Shown here: positions 35,244 to 46,600 of the stretch, in pieces
Layout of the letters: every line of letters begins with the position of its first letter
Numbering within the stretch: position 1 is the stretch's first letter
Notes under the pieces: generated by a model
What the model saw: the letters and a program-made list of their open reading frames with translations, nothing else
Told to the model about the DNA's origin: nothing
The model's database searches: none
Assembly (NCBI GenBank): GCA_037367405.1
Contig: JAZKJV010010526.1
Location: 1,390,501 to 1,454,500, forward strand
DNA: 64,000 nucleotides
Direction of reading: 5' to 3'
Source: Ottelia alismoides
Taxonomy: Eukaryota; Streptophyta; Magnoliopsida; Alismatales; Hydrocharitaceae
Program-made: the position numbers and the translations under genes

Positions 35244-35323
35244 TTTTCTTCTTTTCTTCTTTTCATCTTTTCATTTTCTATTTTCTTTTCTATTTAAAAG
35301 GTGCCGGCTTTGTAGACAGTTTT

Positions 35324-35723
35324 CTATACTTAGGACGTACTTTGTCCTAAGTATAGGGGGACGTGCACCTAGAATTTTTGATTTCAGTTCGATCTTCTCC
35401 ATTGTCTCCTCTTCTTGTCTATACTTAGGAGTATCTCACCCTACGTATAGGGGGAGACAATCTGAGCACGATCAGTATATTCACACCCTTGACCCTCCCC
35501 GCTTTGTGTACAGTCTGTTATACTTAGGATTATTTGATCCTAAGTATAGGGGGGACGGTCAACTACTCATTCATTCATTTCTTTCATACTTATTCTTTAG
35601 ATCTGTCTATACTCAGTACAAGTTATGTCTTTGCTTTTTCCTTTCGATCTATGAGGACATAGCTCAAGCTAAGTATAGGGGGGTCGTATATACCATGTAT
35701 ATACTAAAAGCCATAACTCATAC
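35324..35723 (+). repeat. Stem-loop plus polypurine-tract modules of element B
   Basis: Four modules. Module 1: arms CTATACTTAGGAC (35324-35336) and GTCCTAAGTATAG (35344-35356), perfect, then GGGG. Module 2: CTATACTTAGG (35419-35429) and CCTACGTATAG (35440-35450), one mismatch, then GGGG. Module 3: TATACTTAGGAT (35519-35530) and ATCCTAAGTATA (35537-35548), perfect, then a run of six G. Module 4: CTATACTCAG (35607-35616) and CTAAGTATAG (35669-35678), with an inner stem GTTATGTC and GACATAGC. A long-range stem pairs 35616-35627 with 35712-35723. Each G-run copies the polypurine tract at 37991-38001. Confidence 0.9.
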
Positions 35724-35739
35724 TGAAAAATAAAATATC

Positions 35740-36870
35740 ACTACAACATAAAATAAAATATAAAAAGTAGCTTTACAATAATGAAAGATGATTGTGAGTT
35801 CCTCAGACTCATTGTAATTATACAGACTAGTGAGTCAGAAAAGTGTTTTGTACGAAACATTTTCCTTTAAAAAATCTTGTGAAATTTGTTTGAAAATAGC
35901 GTGAACAAGTATTCAACAATTGAAAAATTAGTTTGTGTGTAAAACCTATTTTCTTTGAGTGAAAGCAAAAACTTTGTGAAAATTAGTGTGCAAATGATTG
36001 TGAAAAGTTGATTGTCAAAAGTGTTTTGAAAAATCTATCTATGTTGTGTAAAACATTTGTAAAAGGATTTTCAAATGCATGTACATGTTGCAAAATTATT
36101 TTGGACTAGAGTTTTCAAAAACCCTTGTGAAAATAATTCTCGAGTAAGTCTGAGGAATCCGCACAAAAATCTCTCATTTGTAAATAAGGAATAAGTCAAA
36201 TAAACATTATAAGAACTGAAACCATATTATACGTCAAATACAATTTTTCTTCTTTTGTATCTACTGATTAATAAATCAGATACCTATACAGTATGATTTG
36301 AAAAATAGTGTGACCAGTTTGAAAAATTTGATGTGAAATGATTTGAAATGTGTGAAACGGTGTTGATTGCAAAACTTTTCTTTGTGTGAAAGAAAGGATT
36401 TCAAAAACCTATGTGCAAATGTTTTAAAAAAATGATTGTCAAACTTATTGTGAAAATTTTATATATATACATATAGTGTGAAGAATCTTTGCAAAAATAG
36501 TTTTCAAATATGTGTAAAGGATTGCAGAAATTATCGTGTACTATAGTTTGTAAAATTATTTTCAAAAAGCTAATAAGAACACCATTGCAGATACTAGTAA
36601 ATCAGAAACAAGACACATACAATTCTTTCTGTACATACCCAAATAAACTATTTCATTCACACCTGTAAGGTTGCCAAAAATTCCTAAATTTTGAAAATAA
36701 AGCAGCACGCCCGTGTAAATAAGTGTATATACTTTTCGAATATTTTCAGTTCGCACTTCCTGTGCAGAAATTCTTTTTGTAAAAACATTCTTTGATCCTT
36801 TCAAATTTTTGTGAAAAATTGCATCATTCATTGTGCACAGCATAAGCATACCACTCATGTTCTTTCTGAG
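35740..36870 (+). other. AT-rich spacer with GTGAAAA-like repeats, element B
   Basis: Degenerate short repeats such as TTGTGAAAA, TTTGAAAAAT and TGTGCAAATG recur at intervals of about 15-25 bp, with G and T in excess over C on the plus strand. No coding potential is seen. The same class of sequence occupies this place in A and D. Confidence 0.65.
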
Positions 36871-37960
36871 TGAAGCTTGATGATTGAATCAGTCTAAGAA
36901 AGTCTCAAATTGGAGCTCGGTTAGACCTTACCGCACCTAGCTGCACAGGAACCATATGGGAACTAGGTTTAAGCCACCTCAGGTCTATACAGACTTAATT
37001 CTTTGAGAAATCAGGGCTGGGTTCAAGTCACCTCAGTGGACTAACTAGAACTTCTCGAGACACACGTATGACTCTTGCGACCGTGATCTAACTTGGACAC
37101 CTGCACCTTTCACTTGGCTTAACTCAGTTTGAGTGGTGAGGGGGTTGGATTTGCCAGTCTGAGATGCACACAGGTGGAAACATTCGTCCTCGTCTAGGGA
37201 GGGAAGTGCACCCCAACTGGATCCAATAGCAATGAGGTCTAAAGACAGGAGATTGTGGGTTGCGATAAAGCTTCAAAAGAGGGATAGTCTACTGGCTCAA
37301 GAGGAAAAACTCCTTATGTAAATGCTGTTGTGAATAGTATGTTGAAAAAAAAAGAGAGAAGGTCAGGCCTGTACAAAAATAAAATGCATGCAAAGTATGT
37401 ACAAAGTCAATAAGCAAGCTTGAGCTCCAAAGTCAAATATGTAAGCCTGCAGCAGGATGACTTGACTACACTGGTCTTGCATCCCGGGATAGGTAGCTAC
37501 ACTGGCTACCGTCCATTCTTCTCTTCACCCCCTCCTATTGAGCTGGTTGCCACTTGAACTTAGAAGGGAATACCCTGCTCCTCGAGGAAAGAGCTGTTGG
37601 ATTGGGGAATCATTGGGTTGTCATTCTGGAGAAGTCAGTTCCTTGATCATTTCAGTTGGGGAGAGCCACTATCACTTACACCGTACAAGTCAGCTTCATA
37701 GTTATAAGAGTTTGCGTATGATGTAGACTATTTCTGACTCGGCTATTGAGGTCGGTTGAACCGAGTTCTGTGATTATCGAAGGCTGTTGTACTTTAGAGC
37801 TGGTTCCCGACTCGGTTCCACACACCTTCACACCCAAGGTCTGACAGGAGCTCCAAATTCAGATTTTGTAAGGACATGCATTGCACTGAAAGCACCCCAA
37901 TTCAGTCTATCTTTCTTGCATTTTCCTTTTTCTTTTCTTTATTCTTTTTGCACTTATTGC
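36870..37960 (+). other. Conserved 3' non-coding block of element B
   Basis: Counterpart of 15250-16120 in A and of the reverse strand of 52560-53300 in D. Examples of near-identical runs are AAAGAGGGATAGTCTACTGG, GGATGACTTGACTACACTGG and ATAGGTAGCTACACTGGC. Reading frames are not shared across the three elements, so conservation is at nucleotide level. There is no env-like ORF here. Confidence 0.78.
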
Positions 37961-37967
37961 AAAAGTG

Positions 37968-38001
37968 TTTGCTAGGGACTAGCAAAGGCAAGTATAGGGG
38001 G
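37968..38001 (+). promoter_or_regulatory. Polypurine tract of element B with upstream hairpin
   Basis: AGTATAGGGGG (37991-38001) abuts the 3' LTR. The hairpin before it has perfect 8-base arms TTTGCTAG (37968-37975) and CTAGCAAA (37979-37986) with a GGA loop. This is the site that would prime plus-strand synthesis. Confidence 0.9.
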
Positions 38002-41000
38002 TGATGAATCTCCATTTCATCACCTTTATTCTATCATTTTGGCCTCAAAAACCCCAGCAAATGCATGTAAATAGCATCAATGTGTACATAATAGCATTCA
38101 TTATTCATGTGTATTAATTGTATATAAAATAAGGTTTTTAATGCCAAAATTATAGAATAAAGAGAAGAAAAGAAAAAGGAATAAAATATTGCAAATATTT
38201 TATGACCCTAACCCCGAGACCAAGGCCAGCATGGAATTGGTCGACAAGGAATAAAGTAGGGGGAGATAAGGGCCAGTATACAATAAATACTTCATTTATT
38301 AATTCATTTATTCATGTATTTTTGCACCTATTTTGTACATAATTATTTATTCATCAAATAAAGAAACTTGGTACATGAAAGTTGTAGATAATAATGTAAA
38401 TAAAAATACAAAATTGAGTTTGTGTAAAAACAATGCCCAGTGTACATTTTATACACAGAATAAAAAGCCAAAATCTCAACTTCACAGACCCATATCTTGC
38501 AAATAAAAACTCCAACTAACCCAAACTCACCTTTAATTGTATATAGCATTCCATTACTATTTTATAAAATTGGTTTCATAATTTTTGGAGCTCATATGCA
38601 GAAGTTAGGTTTTTGGCCCTTCTTGTATATAGGACTGATTAAAATATTCAATTTATTCAGTATTCATTATTTGTACAAAATCATATTTTTAGAATTTTGT
38701 AAATAATGTATATAATGCATGTACACATTAAAAATAGAAGGAAACCAAAACTAATTTGTAAAATAAAATGAGTCCATAAATTCATAGACACTACACCTAC
38801 GACATGTACCTATCTATCAATAAAAAGGGTTTTAATCCTTGAATCTTTTGCTCTTCTATATTTTTATAATAATATATACATTATACATAACTCATTAAAA
38901 ATACAAAACCAAAATAAAAATCAAGAAAATATATTAAATAAATTAAGTGTACAAAAGACATAGACAAAATACCTATAAGTATACCTACATACATCTATAC
39001 CTATTTATTTAAAAATATACATAAACGCATAAAAATCAAACAAAAATTTCTTTATACTCACAAAAATAAATTATGAATTTATAAAATAAGTCCATAAAAT
39101 AATAAAAGAAAATAAACAAATTAAAAATAAAATACATAAAAATACATGTAAATACATACATATACACATTATTAAAATAAAACTATAATAAAACACCTCG
39201 AAAAATTCAATAAAAATCATAAACAAATACTAGATGAAATAATACACATTTTTTATTTTATAAGAAAAAATTAATAAAATCATTTAGGGCATCAAATAAA
39301 TCAATCTTCCATCAGGTCCTCTATTTTGGCGTTTAGCGGCTGAGGTGGACCAATCAGGTCCCTCCGCGAGTTGACTCCAGTCAACTTGACCTCCAGCCGC
39401 CCGATGTGACGCAGCCCGTCTCTTCGCCCATCTTCTCCCATTTTTCCCGGACACACCATCCATCAATCGAGGATGCTTCCTTCACAAGAATTAATCCCTA
39501 GTTATCCATGATGCCCGTCGATTCTTTGGATCAACCTAATACTCTCTAGATCATGCAATAATCGCCGGTCAATAAGGCCACTCGCCAATGTTTATAAATA
39601 ACAAGCTCCGCCTCCTTCCTCAGATTTGGCCACTTTTTATCCAATCTCAAGCCTTAATTCTAGTCCTAGGACATTCCTCGTGACAGGGGGAGTGAGCTGG
39701 TGCCTCGAATTGGCCGGAGAGAGGAGGATTTTGTCGCGGCGGAGCTCCGGCGTCCGCCCTGCTCCCTGGAGGCCCCCAGGTATAAGAGCTGCCCTTTTAT
39801 GCATTTTTAGTTAGCATTTAATGTTAGCATTTCATTCCAGTAGTTAGATTAGTTGTTAGTTAATCACCCTAGTGTAAAAATCAAAAATCGAAGTTCGCTG
39901 GAGCTCCTCTCCGGCGACTTCTCCACTGTGGATCTGACCGTATCCAACCGCCCTGTTCACCCCATTTCGAAGCCCAACGCTTTCTCCATCTGTCGCACGC
40001 ATTTGTTCAACCCAGGACCCTAGGTCCTAGCGAATCGGGGCTCCTCCTCCGCCGTTCGCCGGAGCCCCTCCGCCCACCTCATTTTTGCGTTGCAGCTTCA
40101 AAACCCCGGGTCGAGGAGCAAGCTCTCTCGCCCGCGGTTCTTCCTGTGCAGGAACTTCGAAGAATCGAGCCCAAATGGGCTCGCATTGAACCAGGAAGAG
40201 GTTCCTGGGGGCCCCTTTCTTCTCCGACCTCGCTCCATCGACTCGGACCCCCAGGAGCCATGAGACCACCGTCAGACGATGCGGAAGCCTCCCAGCTACG
40301 ATCAGAGAGCTTCAGATGCGCGGGAGGTGCCCGGAGGAGCCCGAGCTACCCGATCGAAGCTCGCCGGGGGCGAGCTTCTTCCCAGTTCTTCCAGGTGCCT
40401 TCCGCACTGTTCGATCGAGAGGGGCGGCCCAGATTGAACGCCGACCGTTCGATGAAGATGTACATCCACCGTCAGATCAGCCAGGAGGTTCTAATCCTGG
40501 CCCTTCATCGCCGAACCGATGTCCGCCGTCCGATGGCCGCCACGTGGATAAGTGGCGCCTCCAGCGCCGCAGGATGAAAAGCTATGTTTAGGGGTAAATT
40601 TCATACCAAGCCCCTTACTTTTTGTATTTAGTATTTAATCCCAAAAATAAAAGTTTTAGTTGTAAATAAGTTGTAAAAATTGCAGTTGGACCCCCTGATG
40701 TTTTCATATTTACACTTTAGTCCCTCCGCACCTCACGTGCAGCAACCACGTGAGGCGCATGAAAATTTGCATCTAAACCCTGCCGGGTTCTTGTATTTAT
40801 TAAATGGTCCTGAAAATAAAAGTTAAAGTGTATTTTTGTTGTAATTTTTGCATGTATGCCCCTGCCAACTATTTTATTTGCAAAAATACCCCTGCCAGGC
40901 CATTTAATTTTTGAAGGCTTGGTCTATTTATTTTATGCTTCATATTAAATCGAAAAATCTTGCAAAAATAGACTTAAGCTCCTGTTTGGTCATGCTTGAA

Positions 41001-42086
41001 CGCCATATTTTTAGTTTTGCATTTTGTTGCATTTTTGCATTTATTAAAAATCAAAAACATGTCTTTTATTCCCTGCCTGACTTATAAAATCCCAAAAAAA
41101 TATGAAAATGCCTTGAAAAATTCCAAAAAAATTACCTATGGTGTATTTTGACTTATATTAGTGTCAGTCCAAAAATCCCTAAAAATGTCAAAAAGAAAGC
41201 CTTAAAAATTCAAAAATACCCAAAAACTTCAAAAAAATATAAAAAAATCAAAGAAAAATCAGAAAAATATAAACTCAGGCCCTATGTATGCCATATTTTA
41301 TTATCGTTATTAGAAAATTAGTGTGGAAAATTTTTGAGGCTGTTAGCTATTTTTAATCTCTATTTTTGTTACAGCCAGTACCTAGTCCACTGTTTGCTAT
41401 TATTTAGCTATTTAAAAATACTAAAAATGTTTGCAAAATACCCAAAAACCATAAAAACAGTAAAAAGCCATGAAAATTCCAAAAAGACCCTTTTCCTGAA
41501 TTTTTGACTATTTTGTAGTATTTTTGTGAATATTCTAATACCCCCCTTTTATGTACATATATCTATATGTCCTAAAAAAAGAGAAAAAAAATATATTATA
41601 TATAAGTGATTAGTTATATGTATTCTCATTAATCTTAACATAAAAAAGAAAATATATATATATATATACATTTAATTTATTATATTTATATATACCTATA
41701 TATATATTACATGTATTATCAGCTATATACTTACCCTCTATGGGTACATATAATTAATATATTTATATCATATCTATATATATAATATACTTAATTATTA
41801 AATTTTAATAATAAATAAAAAAAAACCCACACAAGGATGACTGTGATTGACATGTAGGCTATTGCATTTTGTGTTGCTCTCTGTGGTTTGACCTCTACAT
41901 ACTTGTCATTATACATTTTGTGGTAGAGTAAATAAAGATTAATTCACATTTGTTTTGAGCTTGATTGTTGTATTCTTTGGATTGTGGGTTAATTGCTGAT
42001 TAACACCGGTCTTCTATGAGTGGTCGCCTCAGCGACAACACTTTTATATTTTTCATGGTGACCCTCACGGATTACCCCTGTTATCA
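38002..42086 (+). repeat. 3' LTR of element B (4.09 kb)
   Basis: Near-identical copy of the 5' LTR. Differences are mostly single bases, with a local excess around 39664-39870. The TATA box is identical (39593-39600). One open frame of the 5' copy (24247-24660, minus) is shortened here (40027-40269), which argues against a protein-coding role. Polyadenylation of the element transcript would occur within this copy. Confidence 0.96.
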
Positions 42087-42091
42087 GTGCC
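42087..42091. repeat. Target-site duplication of element B, right copy
   Basis: GTGCC, exact match to 22386-22390. Confidence 0.95.
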
Positions 42092-43150
42092 ATGTATAGT
42101 GACTTAGATATCGAGAACATATCTGAAACCCAGATCAAGGGGACCTCTCAAAGATGTTTGATTAAATCTGATCCATAGATCTTATCTTCATTTTTCATCT
42201 GAATCGCATCCAGATCAATATCCAACATTTGGACAAAGACCAAATTACTTCATTATATGAGGTGTTTCATCACTCTTTCGGGAAGTGTCACGGTTATACA
42301 ATCGTTTATGATCACTTTACCATCTAGTACTCTTAATACATGTACATCCTTCATACTAGAAGATCTAAAATAAATCCTAAGTTTAAGATATTATTTAAAC
42401 AGTCTTCTTCAGGGCTGCATCGATAAGTTTCTCATTCGATCATTGGGAGTTGATATTGCTCATATAATTTCCAAAAGCATATGGCATACCTTGGTATTGA
42501 TCATCTACTTTCCAAAATCATATGTCAAACCTATAAATTTAGTCAAGTTCCAAAGCGAGATGATCGTGCATGGAATTCAATCCCAATATCTCATGAGTGA
42601 GCTCATATCTTTTGGTTCAATAATGAATTGTATGATCCCTTTAAAGATCATATTTCTCATATGCCCTTGTATGAACACCAGCTCGTCAGTGTATAGACCA
42701 TGATTAGATCATCAACCTATTAGTTTGCAAAATGTGCACACTCATACATATAGTAAGACATCTATCTCCTGTCAGAGGATGCATGCCTATATCGTGACAT
42801 TATACGACATAGGCCTTTGTTATATTGTTCTAGTTAAGTCAACTATTTGATGTAACTTATCTAACACATCCTAATCTCTATTTCTATGCAGAGGACCTAC
42901 ATCAAGAGGTCCATTAGATATCGGCCTTTAGAGATGAATTGTCATCTTCTTCTCATGTTGGAGATTCTCTCTTAGAAATCACTTGACGATGCATGTTGTT
43001 TCCTCAATCTAACTATTTAGGTATCATCCAAGCACGAGCTTCTACGATTCAACATTTGAATCGACAACTATATGATAATTAAGATGGCCATGGTACATAA
43101 CCCTTATTGTACAAAGGGACCTATGATACAAATTAGGTATTCTACATTTC
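42092..43150. other. Right side of the element B insertion site, unassigned
   Basis: AT-rich DNA continuous with 22385 before B inserted. No supported gene. If the fragment at 21013-22385 is a minus-strand LTR, this would be its 5' part, ending where the gag remnant of element C begins. I could not find an LTR end here. Confidence 0.4.
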
Positions 43151-44370
43151 AGATCAGGAAATGATTTGCAATAACATTTACTGCATAATGGCTCATTTTG
43201 GGCTTGCATGTCCAACACACAACAGTTACCCTTACAACTCTTGCAGCACAAAAGATATTTGGAGCCTTTCAGTCACAGTCACCAAGGCAGCAACAACCAT
43301 ATGTCTGTCAGTAGATGTACCAGCAGGGCTAGTAGGGCCCACATGTTCAGCATATTTCCTAGTAGCTGAAGTACCAGGGCCATTATGGCCAGTCTTCACA
43401 TCCTTCTTACCCATCTTCACATCAACAACCATCATAGTAAGGTCCCACAAACTTTCAACAATAGATACCTACGGGGCTACGTTCCTACAAGAATGAGATA
43501 TAGGATTTGCAGGCTGACCTCAACCTCTTATCTTGTTTGCATGACGACCAGACTTCCCCTTTTAAATCCATTCCCGCCCAGATTCATGTTAACCTAACAA
43601 CTTTATCAAGACTTAGCAGCAACAGATATATGATCAGGTATATTACTTAGACATCCTTCATTTTGATTGTATTAATCATATGTCACTCCGGAGCAGAAGG
43701 ACCATAGTCATGCTTGATCGGTCAATGGATATGTAGAAAACATCTGAAGCTAGCCCAGAGGAGACTTCAGAGTATGACGAGGCCAGGCATCGCCATCCAC
43801 ATCTTCATCATGAGGCATAAACTTCTACAAAAAGGAAGAGAAGGAGTACGAGAACATCACTACAACACAGAGATTATTTAGAGTCTACATAGGACCTTGT
43901 GCCTTCGGTTTAGGAGAATGTACCTTCAACATACATTCCCCAATCTATAGTAGATAATTGTATTTCTGATTCCAAAATTATTTGTCAAAGATTTAGTTGT
44001 GAAGGCTTCTATTTCTAGAAATAAAGAACATATTTTGATTGATGATTCAGACTCTTCGCATTCTTCTACTTGTTCATTCTCTTTGCCTTGTACTCTAATG
44101 GTAGGAAAACATACTATCAAAAAGATTCAGAAAGATGATCCTAAAATGACATTGCTTTACAAGGATAACATTATGGTGAAAGTTCGATTTGAAGAGTATG
44201 TGGCAAGTCATCCTGGTTTCCAAACATATTTAAAGATACGTTTTATACCAAATAGGATTAGCAAGAAGAAACCAAACAATTATGTTAAGACATATTTTTT
44301 TTTATTGCCACAACATACTATCTCAAGAATCAGCAGCTACCAAGGAAAAAGAGAGATTTAGGCATGCATT
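43150..44370 (+). pseudogene. Element C gag C-terminal part
   Basis: A frame through 43260-43500 reads as a Gln/Pro/Ser/Tyr-rich tail like that of gag B, with at least eight TAG or TAA codons, several of them where Gln would be expected. From 43999 to 44361 the frame is open and contains the KDDP block and a basic stretch that align with 10525-10680 in element A. The N-terminal and capsid parts are missing. Confidence 0.75.
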
Positions 44371-45180
44371 ATGTGTTGATCATATCGACGATATATCATT
44401 TTCATGCACTCTCCTCGATAATGGTTCTTGAAGGGAGAGGTTAAGGAGGCTATCATATTGATTGAGGGACAAGATTACATAGTGGACTTTATTGTCCTTG
44501 TAATGGATATCCCTAATCATTGGAGAGAGTCGTAGATTGTCCTTGGGAGGCCTTTCCTTAGGATCATTGGAGCTTCCTTTGATTATCAGATGGTCATGTT
44601 GAAGTTTTGTACAACAGGAAGAGAAGTGGAACTTAAGATGTACCACACAAAATGGCAACGACCTGACTCAGAATAAAGCATAGATTTCTCTTCATCGTCT
44701 GAAGCATATTGTAGATTTGTTAGCAATGTTGGGGTATTGAAATAGAACGTGATAACACTGAGCGAGACCTTCTCAGTTGGAGAGGACAATGTGTATGATG
44801 CAGTTTGCGAGGTCCTTTCAGGAATCTTTATTAGTGGATCATCTATATATTTCTTTGATAACTTAGAGATCTATTTTTATCTGTCAGTTCCTGCTTCTAT
44901 GGAACAAACAAAGGAGTTAGATTTAGAGTCGAACGTCCTTCGACTAGATTACCTCTTTTCTTTGACATTCTAACTCCTTATTCTATATAGTTGGTGGCCA
45001 GCACTACAGAGTTATCACCAACTTCATGCAGTACAAAACCATATTCAACGACAGTTCTGCCATATTTGATTGATGATACTTCATTGCCAAAGCTGAAGTT
45101 GCTGCCTCCTACAATCAAGTATTCCTTTCTTGTAGCACTTAGAATAGATTTCATGTCATCATTAGTTATATGTTGATTAT
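44370..45180 (+). pseudogene. Element C protease and linker
   Basis: TLLDNGS (near 44408) is followed at once by TGA, and about 100 bp between the active site and the flap region are missing compared with A and B. The C-terminal part is clear: EGQDYIVDFIVLVMDIP and VLGRPFLRIIGASFDY. The catalytic Asp is present but the domain cannot fold as encoded. The linker to RT is acidic with no known domain. Confidence 0.8.
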
Positions 45181-46600
45181 AGAACATGAGTCTAGGTTGC
45201 TAGAAGTGCTTGACAAGAACCGCAGGGCCATAGGATGGACAATGCCAGATCTAGTGGGTATTAACCTTGCTCTTTGCTCACACCACGTTTATGTTGAGGA
45301 AAATGCTAGAACTTCCCATGAATTTTAGATGAGACTTAATCCAAATCTTCGGGAAGTAGTTAAGAAAGAAATTGAGAAATTATATGAAGCAGGATTATTT
45401 ACCCCATCCCTAACTCCAAATGGGAGGCCCCACTTTATGTTTTCCCAAAGAAGTCAGGAATTCAAATGATTAATAATGAATAGGGAGTTGAGATTGCGAC
45501 ACGAGTACCCACATCATGGCACGTCTATGTTGATTACATATGTGTTAATATTGTGACCAATAAATATTACTTTCCCCTACCTTCTATTGATAGGAATTTA
45601 GAGAAATTAGTACGGAAGGAGTTCCTTTGTTTTCGTGACAGGTACTCTCGCTACAATCTAGTAGACATTGCCCCTAAAGACTAGAAAAATACCACTTTCA
45701 CTCGTCCTTTCAACATGTACACATTCAGGATAATGCCATTTGGGCAATGCAATGCCCTAGTTACTTATCAATGATGCTTGATCATTGTATTTGTTGAGAT
45801 GGTGGGGGATTTTCTGAAGGTCTTCATGGGATGCATTTTATTCATGTTTAGCGCACTTGGACCGAGTTCTTCAAAGGTGTAGTCAGGTAAATTTGTACTC
45901 TCTTGGGAAAAGAGTCATTTCATTATTAAGGAGTGTATCATGTTGAGGTATGTCATCTCCAAAAAGGGAATGGAGGTTGACCCTACCAAGGTGGATGTGA
46001 TCAAAAAACTTGATCCAACAACCGACATCAAGACAAAGATTATTTTTATGGCAAGTTGGATCTTATAAAAGATTTATTCAGGATTTTTTTAACATTGTAC
46101 ATCCACTAACTCGGCTCTTAGGGAAAGATATCGAGTTCATTGTAGATCACAAGTGTCTAGAGGCTTTTGAGATATTAAAGAGAAAGATTTGTGACTCACC
46201 TATTCTGTAGGATCCTGATTGGTCTATACCCATTGATATCATGATTAATGCATTGATTTTTGTTATAGGAGTTGTATTGAGGTAAATACGAGACCGGATC
46301 TCGTTTGCTATTCACTATGTGAGTAAAGTTTTAGACCATGCATAGAAGAATTATACAGTGATCGAAAGGAAATGCTCAATGTAGTATGGGCTATTAAGAA
46401 ATTCGGATCATATATTTTGGGTGTAAAAGTGACAGTTTGTATGGTTTATTCAACCATTACGTATCTCATGGAAAAGAAGGATGTGAAGGTGGGTCTTCTT
46501 AGGTGGATTTTATTACTCCAAGAGTTTGATCTGGAAATTAAGGATAAACCTAGAGTTAAGAATGTAGTGTTTGATCATTTGCAAGAATTAAAATAAAGGA
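45180..46600 (+). pseudogene. Element C reverse transcriptase and RNase H
   Basis: RT blocks are readable across several frames: LLEVLDKNRRAIGW, LCSHHVYVEENAR, RLNPNLREVVKKEI. The catalytic motif is damaged: near 45828 the sequence reads VFMG rather than VFMDD. RNase H (about 46130-46600) retains [24 protein letters not shown] and [24 protein letters not shown]. There are multiple stops throughout. Confidence 0.82.

Larger units (their letters stand above)
22391..42086 (+). mobile_element. Element B: young, nearly complete Athila-like LTR retrotransposon
   Basis: A 19,696-bp element with LTRs of 4094 and 4085 bp, exact 5-bp target duplications, a PBS matching tRNA-Asp at 17 of 18 bases, gag-pol in one translational series, three to four kilobases of 3' non-coding domain and a polypurine tract. 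LTR blocks compared by hand differ at roughly 1 to 4 percent of positions, so insertion is recent on an evolutionary scale. Even so, gag-pol has one frameshift and one stop in gag, and one frameshift and three stops in pol. Autonomous movement of this copy is not expected; supply of proteins in trans is possible. Confidence 0.96.

Noticed and set aside
35176..35733. 185-codon open frame over the stem-loop array of B, with a hydrophobic stretch, as a possible env-like gene
   Set aside because: It overlaps the end of pol and reads through the hairpin modules. Module 1 is in a different frame from modules 2-4, and the equivalent frame in A and C is broken by stops. The hydrophobicity comes from a TTC/TTT-rich tract.
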